In this document: positions 21,084 through 33,000 of the stretch, piece by piece
How the letters are laid out: every line of letters begins with the position of its first letter
Numbering within the stretch: the stretch's first letter is position 1
From: Deuterostichococcus epilithicus
Taxonomy: Eukaryota > Chlorophyta > Trebouxiophyceae > Prasiolales > Stichococcaceae
Assembly: GCA_033439295.1 (NCBI GenBank)
Contig: JAVTLE010000015.1
Coordinates: 1,860,001 to 1,924,000 of the forward strand
DNA: 64,000 nucleotides
Reading direction: 5' to 3'
The notes under the pieces: generated by a model
What the model was told of the DNA's origin: nothing
What the model saw: only the letters and a program-made list of their open reading frames with translations
Databases searched by the model: none
Program-made: the position numbers and the translations under genes

Positions 21084-21984
21084 ATGGTCGCATCAGACAG
21101 CCACCAGCACACGGGCGGGGCCAGCAGCAACAGCGACTTCCATTCCTTCTCAGTATACACCAGCCCGGGCCAGCATCCGTGCCATCCGTGCAGTAGCATG
21201 GACGTGTGGCATGATGAGAAGGAGAACCAGCTGCCACTGGGCACGCCTCCAGGGCAGGCCTGGCACGCCAGCCCCGGCTTCAGCGGCCGGCCAGACGCAT
21301 CGGCAGCTAACAGCGGCGCGCAGCCGCACGGAGACAAGGGGCCGGGCGGCAAGGATGCGCCGGGCCCCAAGCAGGCGTCGAGGGTGCCGTTGCGGAACAT
21401 CACGCCGCTCTTCTCCCGCAAGGTATGTGCTGCGCTGCAGCCGCCTGCGCATTGCTCAGATGCAGCCTCATAGTCTTTGTTGCCGTCCTTGATGCGATCG
21501 CGGCTGAACCCTGCCAAGAGCTGCCGCGTTTCAAACTCTTTCCCACTGACCGATGCACGCCTGGCCACTGTCAGCGCATGGCCGGCCACGCCGCTTCGGC
21601 GTCGTTCAGTGCATCATGCGGGCTGTACGCATTCGTTCGGTGGCGCCTGACGCATCTCGTGCGTCGCGTGCAGGGCTCGAAACTCAAAGCAGCGAAGAGC
21701 AGCTCGGACTCGCAGGATAAGGCCGGCAGCCGGCGAGGCGTCAAGGTGTGCTTCCATTGCTTCTGGACATCTGCCGTCCACTATCGCTAGCGTTTGCTGC
21801 ATCAACCGCGGTTCAAATGGCTCCCAGTTCGGAGTTTGAAAACTGAGACGTTGGTGATCAAGCACCAGCCCAAATCACCTTTTGTCTTTGCGCACAGACC
21901 GCCCTCGACAGGGATGCGCAACCTCTGCGGTCAACTGTGCAGACACGGTCGGCGGTGCAGCCCTCGATGCGCAGCTTCCGATGA
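21084..21984 (+). CDS. Small disordered protein with KEN box and D-box-like motif
   Basis: Three phase-0 exons, 21084-21422, 21674-21745 and 21898-21984, encode 165 aa. No fold is recognisable. The chain is Ser/Gly/Pro rich in the middle and basic toward the C-terminus (SKLKAAKSS, SRRG). Two short motifs stand out: EKENQ near residue 47, a KEN box, and RVPLRNI near residue 100, which fits RxxLxxI, the destruction box. Both are read by APC/C-Cdc20/Cdh1 in cell-cycle proteins such as securins, cyclins and spindle regulators. A mitotic regulator turned over by APC/C is therefore a reasonable inference, not a family match. Exon 1 begins at the first ATG of the open frame and ends in a canonical GTATGT donor. 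Confidence 0.65.
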
Positions 21985-22552
21985 CTTACTCCACTGCAGT
22001 CGACGCTGCAGCAAGGCGGCGCATCTTGCAGTCGTTGCATCCGTCCTAGCACTGCAACGACTGCTGTTTACAATGGATTGCTATTCAATATGCCACGAAC
22101 TGGTTTCTCTGTCGTTGTTGGGCATACCTGCCGAGTGCGCATGGCTCACGGCGGTATCGCAGGATTGGTTTAAATGTTGGTCATGTCCGGTCGTTTGCAC
22201 GCTTTGGGGTTTATCGTATAGGTGCTGGTCTCAGCGCCGTGTTGAAAAAGTTGTATTTCGACGTGTTTCGTCCACCATCTGCAAGCTCATCCCTGCGTGC
22301 GCATGCTGCACAAGGGCGGGGGCCACCTCGGCCGCCACAAAACACAAACTCGAGACTGTTCTTGACGCCAGCCTAGGCGCACGCCACGGTTGTCTTCCTA
22401 CCTCGTCTCTCGATGCGTGCCGACAACGTCCTGAGTAATTCCTACAGCTGCTAGGCACCTCGGCGACAGCCACAAAGTGCAAACTTCCCCATATAGGACG
22501 CAGCCACCCCAGCGCCCTCCTCGCATCTAGCCTTGTGCGCTCCCCGTCAGGT
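21985..22552. other. Convergent intergenic spacer
   Basis: Between the 3' ends of the KEN-box gene and the 1559-aa gene. No coding exon or RNA gene recognised. Confidence 0.45.
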
Positions 22553-22735
22553 CTGCCGCAGCGCCTGCGCCTTCCACCAGCATCAGGGCTGCCCCGGCCC
22601 CCGCGCCCGCAACGCCTGCAGCTTGGAGTCGACGCGCCCCAACTTGGCGCTGCCCCTGCGCCTCCCATCAGAATCAAGGCTGCCCCAGCGCTTGCGCCCT
22701 CAGCGCCTGCAGCTCGGAGTAGACACGCTCCACGT
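22553..22735 (-). repeat. Tandem duplication of the 3' coding end (about 91-97 bp unit)
   Basis: The end of the last exon of the 1559-aa gene (minus strand, ending LQALRAQALGQP and stop at 22674) is followed downstream by a decayed second copy that would read LQALRARGPGQP and stop (near 22585-22640). The unit is 91-97 bp with a small indel, and lies outside the coding sequence. Confidence 0.7.
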
Positions 22736-25700
22736 CCGCCCGCCGGTCCAGTGCCCGCGAGTTCCAGCCCGCCAGCGGCCACCACGCCGGCTTGGGCAGG
22801 TCCTTGTAGAACTGCGGGCGGCCCAGGAAATAACAGTGTTTTGACTGCCAGCAGCGGGCGGTTCGCAAGGTGAAAGAATAGGGCACCATGGGACGCGCCT
22901 GGCCCATGTCCAAGCGATGGCGCTCTTCATCAGGCGCATGCTGCGACCCTGGGCCGGGCGGCGCACCGGCAGGCTTCCGACGAGCCGCAGGCAATAGCAG
23001 ACAGGCGCAATCACCCACATGCAGGAGCAGCACGCCTCAACAGCGGCGCGGAGGCGCACGCACAGCTGGCCCGCCGCCCTGACGCAGGTGCTTTGCTGGT
23101 GCACCTGCCCAGCCGACCTGACAGCGTCCAATACACAGGGGCAGCAGGGCAGCTGCACCGGAGCTGCGCGCGCACGTTTGCGACAGGCTTGAGGCCGGCG
23201 GCGCGACGCTCCGCCGCCAGCACCTCCCGCAGCGCGCCCTTGGTCACCTTCATGAGTTCCTTGGACTCCATGCCGCGCGCCTGCCGCGGCAGCTGTGGCA
23301 CCCACCGCCCCGGCCCCGCGTCGTCCTGTGTGGCGCAGCCGTGCAGGGTGAGATCCCCCTGACGTCAATGGGCAATACTTGCGGCGGGAATTAGAGAGCC
23401 CGGGAATCAGAGAGCCCAGCAACTGGGTCGGGCTTGTGCTAAAGCTGCCAGGCAGCCCAGTGCAGGGCGTGGCAGACTGGTAACAATCAAGGTATGCTGG
23501 AAAGAATTTTGAGTTGGTCAAGAGCTCCACGAGTCCAGTGGTCATGCAGCAGCCGCTGCAAATTCCTCTTGCACAGACATCGCGCGCAACTGCAAAAAAT
23601 ACCAGTCCAGCAGAGGTGTCGCACAAGCATCGCGGTGTGTCCCGCCCGCATGCCGCGCACCTGAGCAGGAGGTGGCCGCTGCTGCGCGCCGGCCTGTGCA
23701 GCCGGCCCCGGCCCGCCTGACGCCGGCGGCTGCTGCGCCGCCTCCGCAGGCTGCTGCGCTGCTGCTGGCGTGGCGCCAGGCTGCGGCCCCGCAGCAGCTT
23801 GGGGTGTGCTGCTCGGCTGGAAAGCTGCAGCCAGCGTCGCGTACTGGGCCGGTGTCTGCTGGGAGGCTGGCCGATCCTGCGACGCGAGCCGGTGCTGCTC
23901 GTGCTTGCGCTGCAGGCTGGTGTGCGCGGGCGCGGGCGTGGGCGCGGGCGCGGCGGCCGCTGCTCCGCCGGTCGCCAGCGTTGAGGCGGGCTGCTGGCTG
24001 ACCTGGCTGCCGCCCAGGCGCTTCTGCAGTCAGAGGCACGTGCACGGGCCTTCAGCTGAAGGCTGTTCAATTTTTCAAGAGGATGTCGCCGATGCAACGT
24101 GTGAAAGGCAGGGAACCGAAGCCAGGGTCCACACAATCGTGGAAACACAGGCCGGCAGATTGGGCAAAGCCGGCTCAGTGAGAACATATGTGTGCTGCAG
24201 CGACAGCAAGCGCAGCGACTGCGACAGGCGCAATAGCAGGAACGGCGCGGGTCGCTGTGCGGGTTGCAGTCATTCGACGCACCCGGGGGTCGCGCGAGGG
24301 CGTCGGCGTGGACGCGCGCAGCAGCGCCCGCAGGCCGCCGTCGTGGCGCAGGAACCTTGCGTACTTGGGGTCGGTGATGTCTGCCTGCAGTGCCGGCTGC
24401 TCCTGCGGCGACAGGTAACGCGAGGCTACAAACACTAGAGTGAAGTCTGCGGTGAGCCTGGTGTCCGCCTGTGACGCCGGCGACTCCTGGAACAGGGGGC
24501 GACAGAGCACTTGCTGCCACGAGTCCCAAAGAGGTCCTCGCTCTGGCAGGCAACATGATCCCTGAACAAGCACAGCGAACTACGCAGTGAGCCTACTCAA
24601 CAGTGCGTATGGTACAGTATCGATGCAGCTCGGCTGTCTGCACCAGAGCTGTGTAAGCTCAGTGCAAGAAGCTGCTGAACTCTGTTGGGAGCAAAGAGCT
24701 GCGCGCATGCAGCGGCTCCCACCAACGAGCGGGTGCCCCGGAAATTGCTTCACCTGGCTGCCGTCCGGCCCCGCGACGGCCTCGCCAGACGGCGCCTTGG
24801 CCAGACGGCCGGCTGGCGGCGGCGCCGCGTTGCCGTCGGCCTGCGTCCCGCCTACCGCCTGCATCGCCTCGAGCGCGTCGTCCGGCCCTGCGACGCACGC
24901 AGCAATCGTGAACCATTCAAGTCGTATTCGTCAACACGTTGCGAGACCCTGCCTGTGCAATGATTTGTACTCGTGCGGCATGCCTCCTCAAGCACTCCCT
25001 GCACCGTTGCGCGACATTAAAATCAGATCTGACACCACAGGCAAGCACATGTAGGGTCAGCAGTGCGCGCACCTGCCAGCGTGGGGTCGTACTCGGAGCT
25101 GGGCAGCAGCCGCCCGAAGGAGTGGCTGCTGCCCGCTGGGCTGTGAGCGTCCGGCAACGTCATATGCGGCTCGTCGAGCGGCGGGCTGCCGGCTGCGCCA
25201 TCGGCTGGCTGCGTCAGCGGCAGAGGCTGCGTCGTCTGCTGTGACGGCGGGCGCTGCGGCGACTGCTGCGTGCACTGCCGCGTCGGCGGCAGCAGCGGCG
25301 GCGGCGACCCGACGTCGGCGTCACTGCCACCCTGCTGTGACGCCGGCAGCTGCGTCAGGACGTCGATGCCATCCTCTCGGGCCAGCTGGATGCACATTTG
25401 TGAATCAGTGTGTCGGACTTGTACTCGGGAGCTCAAGAATGACATGGTGGACACTGCTGTTGAGCGGCGACGCAGGAGGTCGAAGCTTGCTGTCTGAAAG
25501 CTCCCCCGCCAAGCTTGCTGTTGAAGCTCCCCCGCCAGGTGCAAGCAGCCACAGGAGGACACACCTCCAGATTGCTGTTGTGGGTACGAGGCCCGTGGGT
25601 TCGAAGCGAGTACTGCAGCCAAGCCGCTCTTGGACACCATCTTGTGCCGGCGCTGCATACTTGGCAAGGGGCCTGCAAATGCTTTGCAGGCCAGTGCACT

Positions 25701-28700
25701 GGCCCTGCTGCGTCTCTTGAGACACACCTGGGCCATCTCGCCAGCAGTGTCCAGCGCCGCTGCCATGGCGTCTCGATGCGCGGCGCCCTTGCTGCCCTCA
25801 GCCGGCTCGCGGCGGGTTTTCCCCTCCGCCGCGCTGCGGTCGCTGCCGACGCCATCGTGAAACGTGCCCAGCCGCCGCGCCTTCTTCATGCCATGGCGGC
25901 GGCCCGGGCCGCCCCCCCCTGTGGCGTCAGCGGCCTCGTCGGCGCTGTCCGGCTGCGACAGGAAGTGCTTGAGGCTGGCGGCAGCGGGGCTGCCTGGAGA
26001 CTGCGCCGCAGGCGCGGCCGCCGCTGCCACCACTGCTGCTGGTTTGGAGTTGTCGCCGGGCGCATGATGCTGTTCCGGCAACTTGGAGCTGGCCCCGGCT
26101 GCCGGCGAGACGTGGGCGTCGCCGCCTGCAGCCCCGTCGGTTTTGCCAGAGGCCTCCCCCGTTGCTGCCTGCGTGGCGTCGCTGTCGTTTGAAGAGGATG
26201 CCTCGCTCTCTGACGACCCGCTGCTGCCGCTGCTGCTGCTCCGCTGCTGCTGACGCTGCTGCGGCGGCACTGCAGCGGCATACGCCGCAGCGGCTGCCCC
26301 AGCAGCGCCACCAGCTGGCGGCGCTGCTGCTTCGCCGCCTGCAGGCCTGCTGCCGCCCGGCCGCTGCTCCTCTGATGCTTCCTCAGACTCCTCCGACTCG
26401 TCACTGCCGCTGCCACTGCTGCCGCTGCTTGCGCCGTCAGCATCGCTGCCGCCACCGACTGCCGGCTGTGCGGCGTCCTCCACGGCGGCTGCACCGCCCT
26501 GCTGCTGAAATCGCGGTGTGCCTGCACCCTCCTCGTCGCTGCTGCTGCTGGCGCCGCCACCGCTGCGGCCCGCACAGTCGTCGGACCCTCCCTCGATGCC
26601 GGAAATTTTCTCGTCGCTGGCGCTCTCCTCGCTGCCATCACTCTCCTCACTGCCGCTGCTGCTGCTTTCTGAGGCAGGCGCCGCCTCTGGCTTGCTGGCA
26701 GGTGCCTTGGCCGGCGCAGCAGCAGTGACTTTGACGCCTGCGGCGGCCTTGCCCGCCGGCGCTGCCACTGCTTGCACTGCAGCGGCTCCAGCCGCAGGCT
26801 GCCTGCCTTTTGGCTCGTCGTCAGACCCTTCCTCGCTGGAGGAAGCCGTCTCGCCAGAGCTGGTTGCCTGCGCGTCGCCGCTGTCGGATTCCTCGCTGCT
26901 GGACGCCTGAGCCAGCTGTGCTGCCCGTTCTGCTGCCGACTCCTTGGGCGCCGCCTGCCTGGCCGCCGTGGCTCCCGGCGCAGATCCTGCCGCAGCTAGT
27001 CTGGTCTTGGTCGATCTGCGCTTGGCCTTCGTGTTCACTGCCGCCGGCGCCGTAGGCTGCGCGGCCGCAGCCGGCTGCCGCGCCGCGGCAGTGCCGCGCA
27101 ACCGACCACCCGTCTCGCCGCTGCCAGATGAGGACTCCTCCTCGCCACTGCCGGATGACGAAGCCTCCTCGCTGCTGGAGCTGGGCGCAGGTCGTCCTGG
27201 CCGTCCTGGCGGGACCGCTGCGGCGGCGGCCGGAGCTGGCGACGTCGTCTGCCGCTTTGCGGATGGCGCCGCGGCGGCCTTCCCCGCCTTGCGCTTCTTG
27301 CCCTCCGCCTTGCCTGCCGGCTGTGCCGCCTTTGCAGGCTTGGCGGCGGGCTCGCTGGTGGGCTGTGCCGCTGGTTCGGTGGATGGCTTAGCCGGCGCTG
27401 GGCCTGACTTTGACGGCATTGCGGCGCCAGCGGCCGCGGCCGCGGCCGATGCCGATGTGGCAGCACGCTGTTGCTGCTGTGCTGTAGCCACAGCCGCAGC
27501 ATGCTCCTGCTCCCGCTTCTTCCGCCGCCTGATCTGCGACTTGCTGAGGCCTGCGTCCTCTTCCGCTGACGATGGGATTGCACCGTCGCAGGTGGGCACA
27601 GCAGGCGCGGTGCCGGCTGCTGCTGCGTCCTCTGCCTCCTGCTTCTGCTTCTTTGGCTTCTTTGCCTTCTTTGCCGGGGCGGCGTCAGCAGCGACCGCCG
27701 CCGCCTCTGCCTCTGCCGCCGCTGCCAGCTGGGGTTCGGCGGCGCGCTTCGCCCTTTTGCCCTGGCGCGGGCTCGCCAGCGGCGCCGCAGCCACCTCCGG
27801 GGCAGCTGCAGCCTCCAGTGCTGCCGCTGCTGGCTCGGCAGCTGCAGCGCGCTTGGCCGGTTTGCGCTTGCCTGCCGTTGCTGCAGCTGCATCCGGCGCT
27901 GCTTCAGTGGGCTGTGCCGCTGCTCGCAGCTCGGCTGCGTGCTTTCCCTTTTTGCCCTGGCCTGCGGTGGCCGGCGCGGTGGCGACAGCCGTCACAGCCT
28001 CTGCAGCCGCAGCAGTCGCCGCCAACTTTGCCAACTTTGCCTTCTTGCCTTTGGCTGCTGCTGGCGGCTTTGTGGCATCTGCCACATGCGGTGCTGCCTG
28101 CGCTGCGGCGGCTGGCTGACCGACGACTGCTCGCTCTGCCCGCCTCGCCTTCTTCCCCGTCGCTGCAGTCTGAGCCGCCTCGACGGCCGGCAGCGTTGCA
28201 GCGCCTGCGGGCTCGCCGTCCGCCCTCTTTCTGGCACGCTTGCTGGGCTTGGCTGCGGTGGCCGGCGCCGCGGCCAGTGGCTCGACGGCAGTGGCTACCA
28301 GAGCGGCAGCTCTCCGCACCGCCTTGGCTGCCAGCGCGTCTGCTGCTGCCACCTCATCACCGCTGCTGCTGGCATCCCCGCCAGACGAAGACTCCTCGTC
28401 AGAGGAAGAGGCCTCCTCGCTTGACAACGATGGCTGCGTAAGGCCCGAGGGCTGCCATGCCGCCTGTGACTGCCGGGCCACCAGGGCCGCCGCTGCTGCA
28501 GCACCGCTGCTGGGCGCTCCCTTGCCAGATGCCAGCGGGAGCAGCCTCAATCTCGGCAGCCCCTGCACGGGTCAAAAACTGCCTTGTCAGCCGCATGGTC
28601 AGTGCAATGCGCAAGCAACTTAGAAGATGACATCACTTGTTCCTTGCTCTCGCTTGCGCTTCAATCTCAGGAGTCGCAACTTTCAGCCTGTCACTAGCTG

Positions 28701-29544
28701 GTGTTGTGCAAGCGAATGGAGACGAAAGATTCGCAATGGCAAGGCAGGGTTGCCAGACGCTCGTTTGCCTGCGCAGGCGACCTGGGCACAGCTGCTGCTC
28801 GGTTGCGCTTCCTGCAGGTAGGCGCGGCTGCAGCACCACCTTCCAGCAGGCTTCCTTCACGGGTCTGCAGACGGAAAGGGGGGCTCGACAAGATGACTGA
28901 CGTAATTGCATCGTCACATCATGCGGTCATTGTCACAGCATCACAGCGCCTCGCGGGGCAACAGTGCAGGGTCCAAATGAGTTTGTCTCGGATACTATCG
29001 TTGATGCGGCTCAGTACCTGCACCTCTCTTGGCGGCTGGGCCATCTCGGCGTACACCAGGCGCCCTTCATGCTGCAGAGCGCCTGCAAGGCACACAGAGG
29101 CGGCTTGGATTGTTGGCTCGAAATTTGATCAGACCGTGGATACTTCTGTTCTTCGGCTCACTCTATGCAGGCGCAGCCTCACCTCCAAGACTATAGTCGT
29201 CGAAGACGTGGAACAGCCGCGGCACCGGCTCGCCTGTGGCGATTTGCACCCGTGTGCAGGCCGCATTGGCCTCCGGGTGCAGCTGACGGTATTTGTGCGT
29301 AATCTCGTCTGCATGGCGCAGAAAGACAGGCTGTGAGATGCCGGACTCACACGTATAGTTTGCACACAGGTTCTGCCGCCGGCTGGCGCCGCCCACCTTT
29401 GAGCGCCTTCACGTCGGCTGTCGGCGGCAGCAGCACTACCAGCCGCGATTGAGCGTGACTCTGCGCATGTTTTGCCTCCACGAAGACCTGCCAGCGTCTC
29501 TCCTCTGGTTGATTGGGCACGACGAGGGCCCTCGAGTTTCCCAT
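22674..29544 (-). CDS. 1559-aa orphan protein with long acidic-Ser/Lys-Ala middle
   Basis: Ten exons join in phase: 29397-29544, 29183-29308, 29018-29082, 25728-28562, 25073-25385, 24754-24887, 24283-24561, 23661-24023, 23176-23325 and 22674-22940. The first 113 residues look like a beta-grasp (ubiquitin-like) domain: RLVVLLPPTADVKALKDEI, a helix KYRQLHPEA, then VPRLFHVFDDYSLGG and EGRLVYAEM. One 945-codon exon is disordered, alternating Ser/Glu/Asp runs with Lys/Ala blocks (KKAKLAKLA, GKKGKHAAE) as in Nopp140, treacle or coilin-type nucleolar proteins. After an Ala/Gln/Pro linker, a compact C-terminus contains FYKDLPKPAWWPLAGW. Location in nucleolus or nuclear bodies is inferred from composition. 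The folded ends match no family I recognise. Confidence 0.8.
25482..25536. repeat. Tandem duplication in an intron of the 1559-aa gene
   Basis: Two units, 25482-25510 and 25511-25536, both contain AAGCTTGCTGT and AGCTCCCCCGCC. They differ by a 3-bp indel. Confidence 0.65.
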
Positions 29545-30096
29545 GGCTTGCTCAGTGCATGACTGCCTGCACTTTGTATGGCTGCGCGGCCTGGAACACT
29601 CGGAGCGAGACTGTCCTTGAGGATCTCGTGCGGAAATCAGGTGGAACGGCGAGGTGCGATACCGGACTTGGGCGCAGGCGCAGCGCAATGCAATCATGCT
29701 ACAGGGCGCCTAAACCGCGTGCTGCGCTCGCTGTGTGCTGTGCTCGACCGCACCCTGATTGCTGGCTGGCAGGCAGACTCCAGCTGGACCTGATCTTCCT
29801 TCGATGTTCGAGTTGGAGTGAGTCACAATGTACGAGGAACATGAAATCTGAATGCCACCTGAGCAGCAAACCCAGGTATGTGCGCCGGCAGCATGCCGCA
29901 AGTGCGGCGGCGCACGAACGCTAAGACCGAACTCATCCTAGTCTGGAACGCACCTAGAATCTAAGCAAAAAAGCGAGCAGCAACCCGTGCAACAACCTCA
30001 CGTTCGCAGTTCACGACTTCGGTTGACCATGGAGCGCCATGTGTGGGCGGTTCCTTTCTGCCGTCCTTCCATGCCATGAAGCACGTGTGCTTGGCC
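29545..30096. other. Spacer between two minus-strand genes
   Basis: Contains the upstream region of the 1559-aa gene and the 3' UTR of the helicase gene. Nothing else recognised. Confidence 0.45.
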
Positions 30097-33000
30097 TCAG
30101 AGCGCCACCCGGAACACCAGCTCATCCGCGGTCTGTGCATACATCTCGTCCAGCGACGACGGGTACATCGTGTCGGCGCAGCCAGCGCCCAGAAGCGCCA
30201 TCTCCGCAATCTGTTCCACCGCCGCGTTGATGTCCTCGTCCAGCTCACGGCTGCTGCCGCTGTCGGCGCCTTCCTGGCCGCCTGTGCAGCGCCATGAAAC
30301 GGTTTGTGCACCAGCTGGTGGCATGTACTAAGGATGCAAAGTTGCTCGTCAGGTGAGCTCTGTGGCAGGTCTATTGTGCAAAGACAAGGCCACTCACCGG
30401 CGCCGAACAGGCGGCCCGCGTCGACCTCCGCGCCGCCACGCAGCAGCGCCTGCATGTGACCGGAGCCGGCGCCGCGATAGGCGCCCCGGGCCGCGCAGAA
30501 CTTGATGAGCTCGCGCCAGCTCTCGTCCTGCGATCCAAAGGACGATCCTTGAAACACATCCTCCTGGCGATGACAGCCTCCCCGGCATGGCCTGAGCATG
30601 CTGGCACGCAGCTCCGCATGAAGCCCACGCACCATCAGGCTCAGCAGCGGCAACAGTGCTGATCGCACACCGCCACCGCTCAATGCCGATTGTCAGACAG
30701 GCTGCTGCGACCCTCGTCCCGCCTGCTGTGCCAAACCTCAGGCCCCAAGCAGCAGCGCACCTCCATGAGCAACACAGGGTGGCCGACGACCACCAGCAGC
30801 GCCTTGGCGCGGGTGATGGCCACGTTGAAGCGCTTGGGGTTGCGCCAGAAGCCCAGGTGCAGGTCGGCCGCCTCGCCGCCTGCGGATGCGTGCACTGGCG
30901 GCGGCAGCGTCTCCGGCCTGGACAGCACCGTGGAGATGAACACAATGCGCTCCTCCTGCGGCATGACAATACATCATGGGTGTGTGTGAAGGAGCCAAGG
31001 GAGGTTTGCTTGATGAACGAGCAGCTGGACTGCCACTGCGGAGTTCTGCTCAGCTTTTGCACATCCTACGAAGGCGCGATGGAAGGGAGCAGGTGACCTT
31101 GATCAGTTTACACAAGTGCCGCGTGGGTGTGGCCAGCATGCCGGTCCGCTCCCCTGCAGTCGCTGACGACCACTGCCGAAGACTATCGGGGGCATATGCT
31201 GTAACAATAGATTCCCCAGGAAAGCAGCTCTGTCCGAGTTTGATTGGTCGGTTTTGTCGCACCTGGCCTTGGTAGTCGTCCACTGTGCCGACGCGGATGG
31301 CGCCAAGACCCCGCTGCCGGAACAGCAGCCGGATCTTCTGCACCTGTGGCGACGCAGGCGGGCAGGTGCGTCAAACAGCGGGCTTGGCTGTGGATCTGTC
31401 TGTGGACCGTTGGTTCCCTTCCCTCGAAGGACCCAATGGGGTTGTTTTATCCTGCCCCGAACAGCACATCACTTCGCATATCTCGAAGTCCTGGCTTGTG
31501 CCGGAAGGCTTGCAATTGCCGGCAGGCAGGGAGGGGCAATGCGCCAGTATGCACCGGGAGCCGCAGCGCGCGCGCGCCTGCTTCCTGTAGGTGGCGATGA
31601 CGCCGATGTCGGCCGGCGTGACGCCCAGCGCGCTGCCGGCGTGCTGCGCCAGCAGCCCAGCCACAAGGTCCACCAGCACGCCCGCCTCCACCGGGTTGAA
31701 GTACGACGGCGCGTCCCCCTCCCGCATCTGCGCGCCTGTTTGGGCAAAGGAGGCGTTGCCGTGCTTCGTGAGCTGGTTCCATAATGTCTCGTGTTGATTC
31801 GGGGCACGTTTATGGAGGGTCACGCAGCCGCGTCCACGCGCCTGCCGGGCACGGCATGCAGCGCGTTATCGCGCACAAGCAGTCACAAACGCCGACTTCG
31901 TCTTGAGCTCGAGGTTGCAACGACTCTGCAACCCCGCCCGCTACTCCAGCTGATGGGACTCCCTTGGAACCTTCAAGCTCAGCCTCTCAGCATCAGCGGC
32001 AGTCAGGATCGCACACACCTCGGACGCCGTAGAAGAGCGTCGACGCAGGCAGCAGGTCCTCATTGAAGGACTCCTCCTCGCTGCCGTTGGTCGCCTCCTC
32101 CTCCTCCTCTGCGTCTGCATCTATGTCGGACGCCGCGGCCGCCGCTGTGCCTGCAAGAGAGTAGACAGCGAGCTGGCGTCTGTCGAGTGGTGCACAGCAC
32201 GAGCGATGGCGGCAGAGCTGCTTTCACCTGGCAGATCAGGCGACGTCAATGGGCAAGGGCAGTAGCACCTATGAAGTGCCCACCTGCTGCCTGGAGGATG
32301 TTCCATCGCGGCGGCAGCACCGAATCCGGGCTGGCGGCTGAGATCAGCGAAGACTGCAGCATGCACGACAGAGAGATGTTTGAAGATTGAGATGTGTGAC
32401 TGCATTCAAACTATCTCCATAGGAGCGCCTGCATAAACAGACTTGGGGCGCCGGGGCAGCGTGCTGCTGCTTTCTTGCTGCGTGGAGTGCAGCAAGAAAG
32501 TTCAGGCGTACCTGGTAGAACATGCGGGACGGCAGCTCCAGCAGCTGCTGGTGCGACCTGTAGTTCTGCACGAGCATGCCTGCGGGAAAACACACAGCGT
32601 GCACATCACGAGGAAGCTAGAAGCAGCGAAGACGTGCGCCAGCTGATGCAGTCTCCCGCCAGTTTCATTTCCTGATGCACGTGGCAGCAGCTGTCATGGA
32701 ATAGGATGTGCACAAAGGCGCACTGGTTGGCGCGGCGATGCCTTGCTGCGCGTACGCGGGCGCCAGGCGCTGGTGGTGTGCCATCAGGCGCTCCAGCAGC
32801 GACGTCGCCAGACCGTGCTGCTGCGCATGCTGCGACCGCACCACCGGGCCCAGCTGCCTGCAGCCGAGGCACAAACCAGCCATGAGTACCGCCAGCGACG
32901 GGCCCTGCCTGCTGTCCTGGGCAGTTGCTGAGGAAGCACAGGCAGCTGACATTGCCACCACGGTTTGTGCGTACGCAGCAGGCCTGGAAGTTGGGTGGAC

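Noticed and set aside
22231-22785. 184-codon minus-strand frame over the 3' end of the 1559-aa gene
   Set aside because: Out of frame with the phase-consistent last exon and made of duplicated, low-complexity sequence.
25241-28441. Long plus-strand open frames rich in Ala, Arg, Ser and Cys opposite the 1559-aa gene
   Set aside because: They are antisense shadows of the low-complexity 2.8-kb minus-strand exon, which is phase-consistent with nine other exons.
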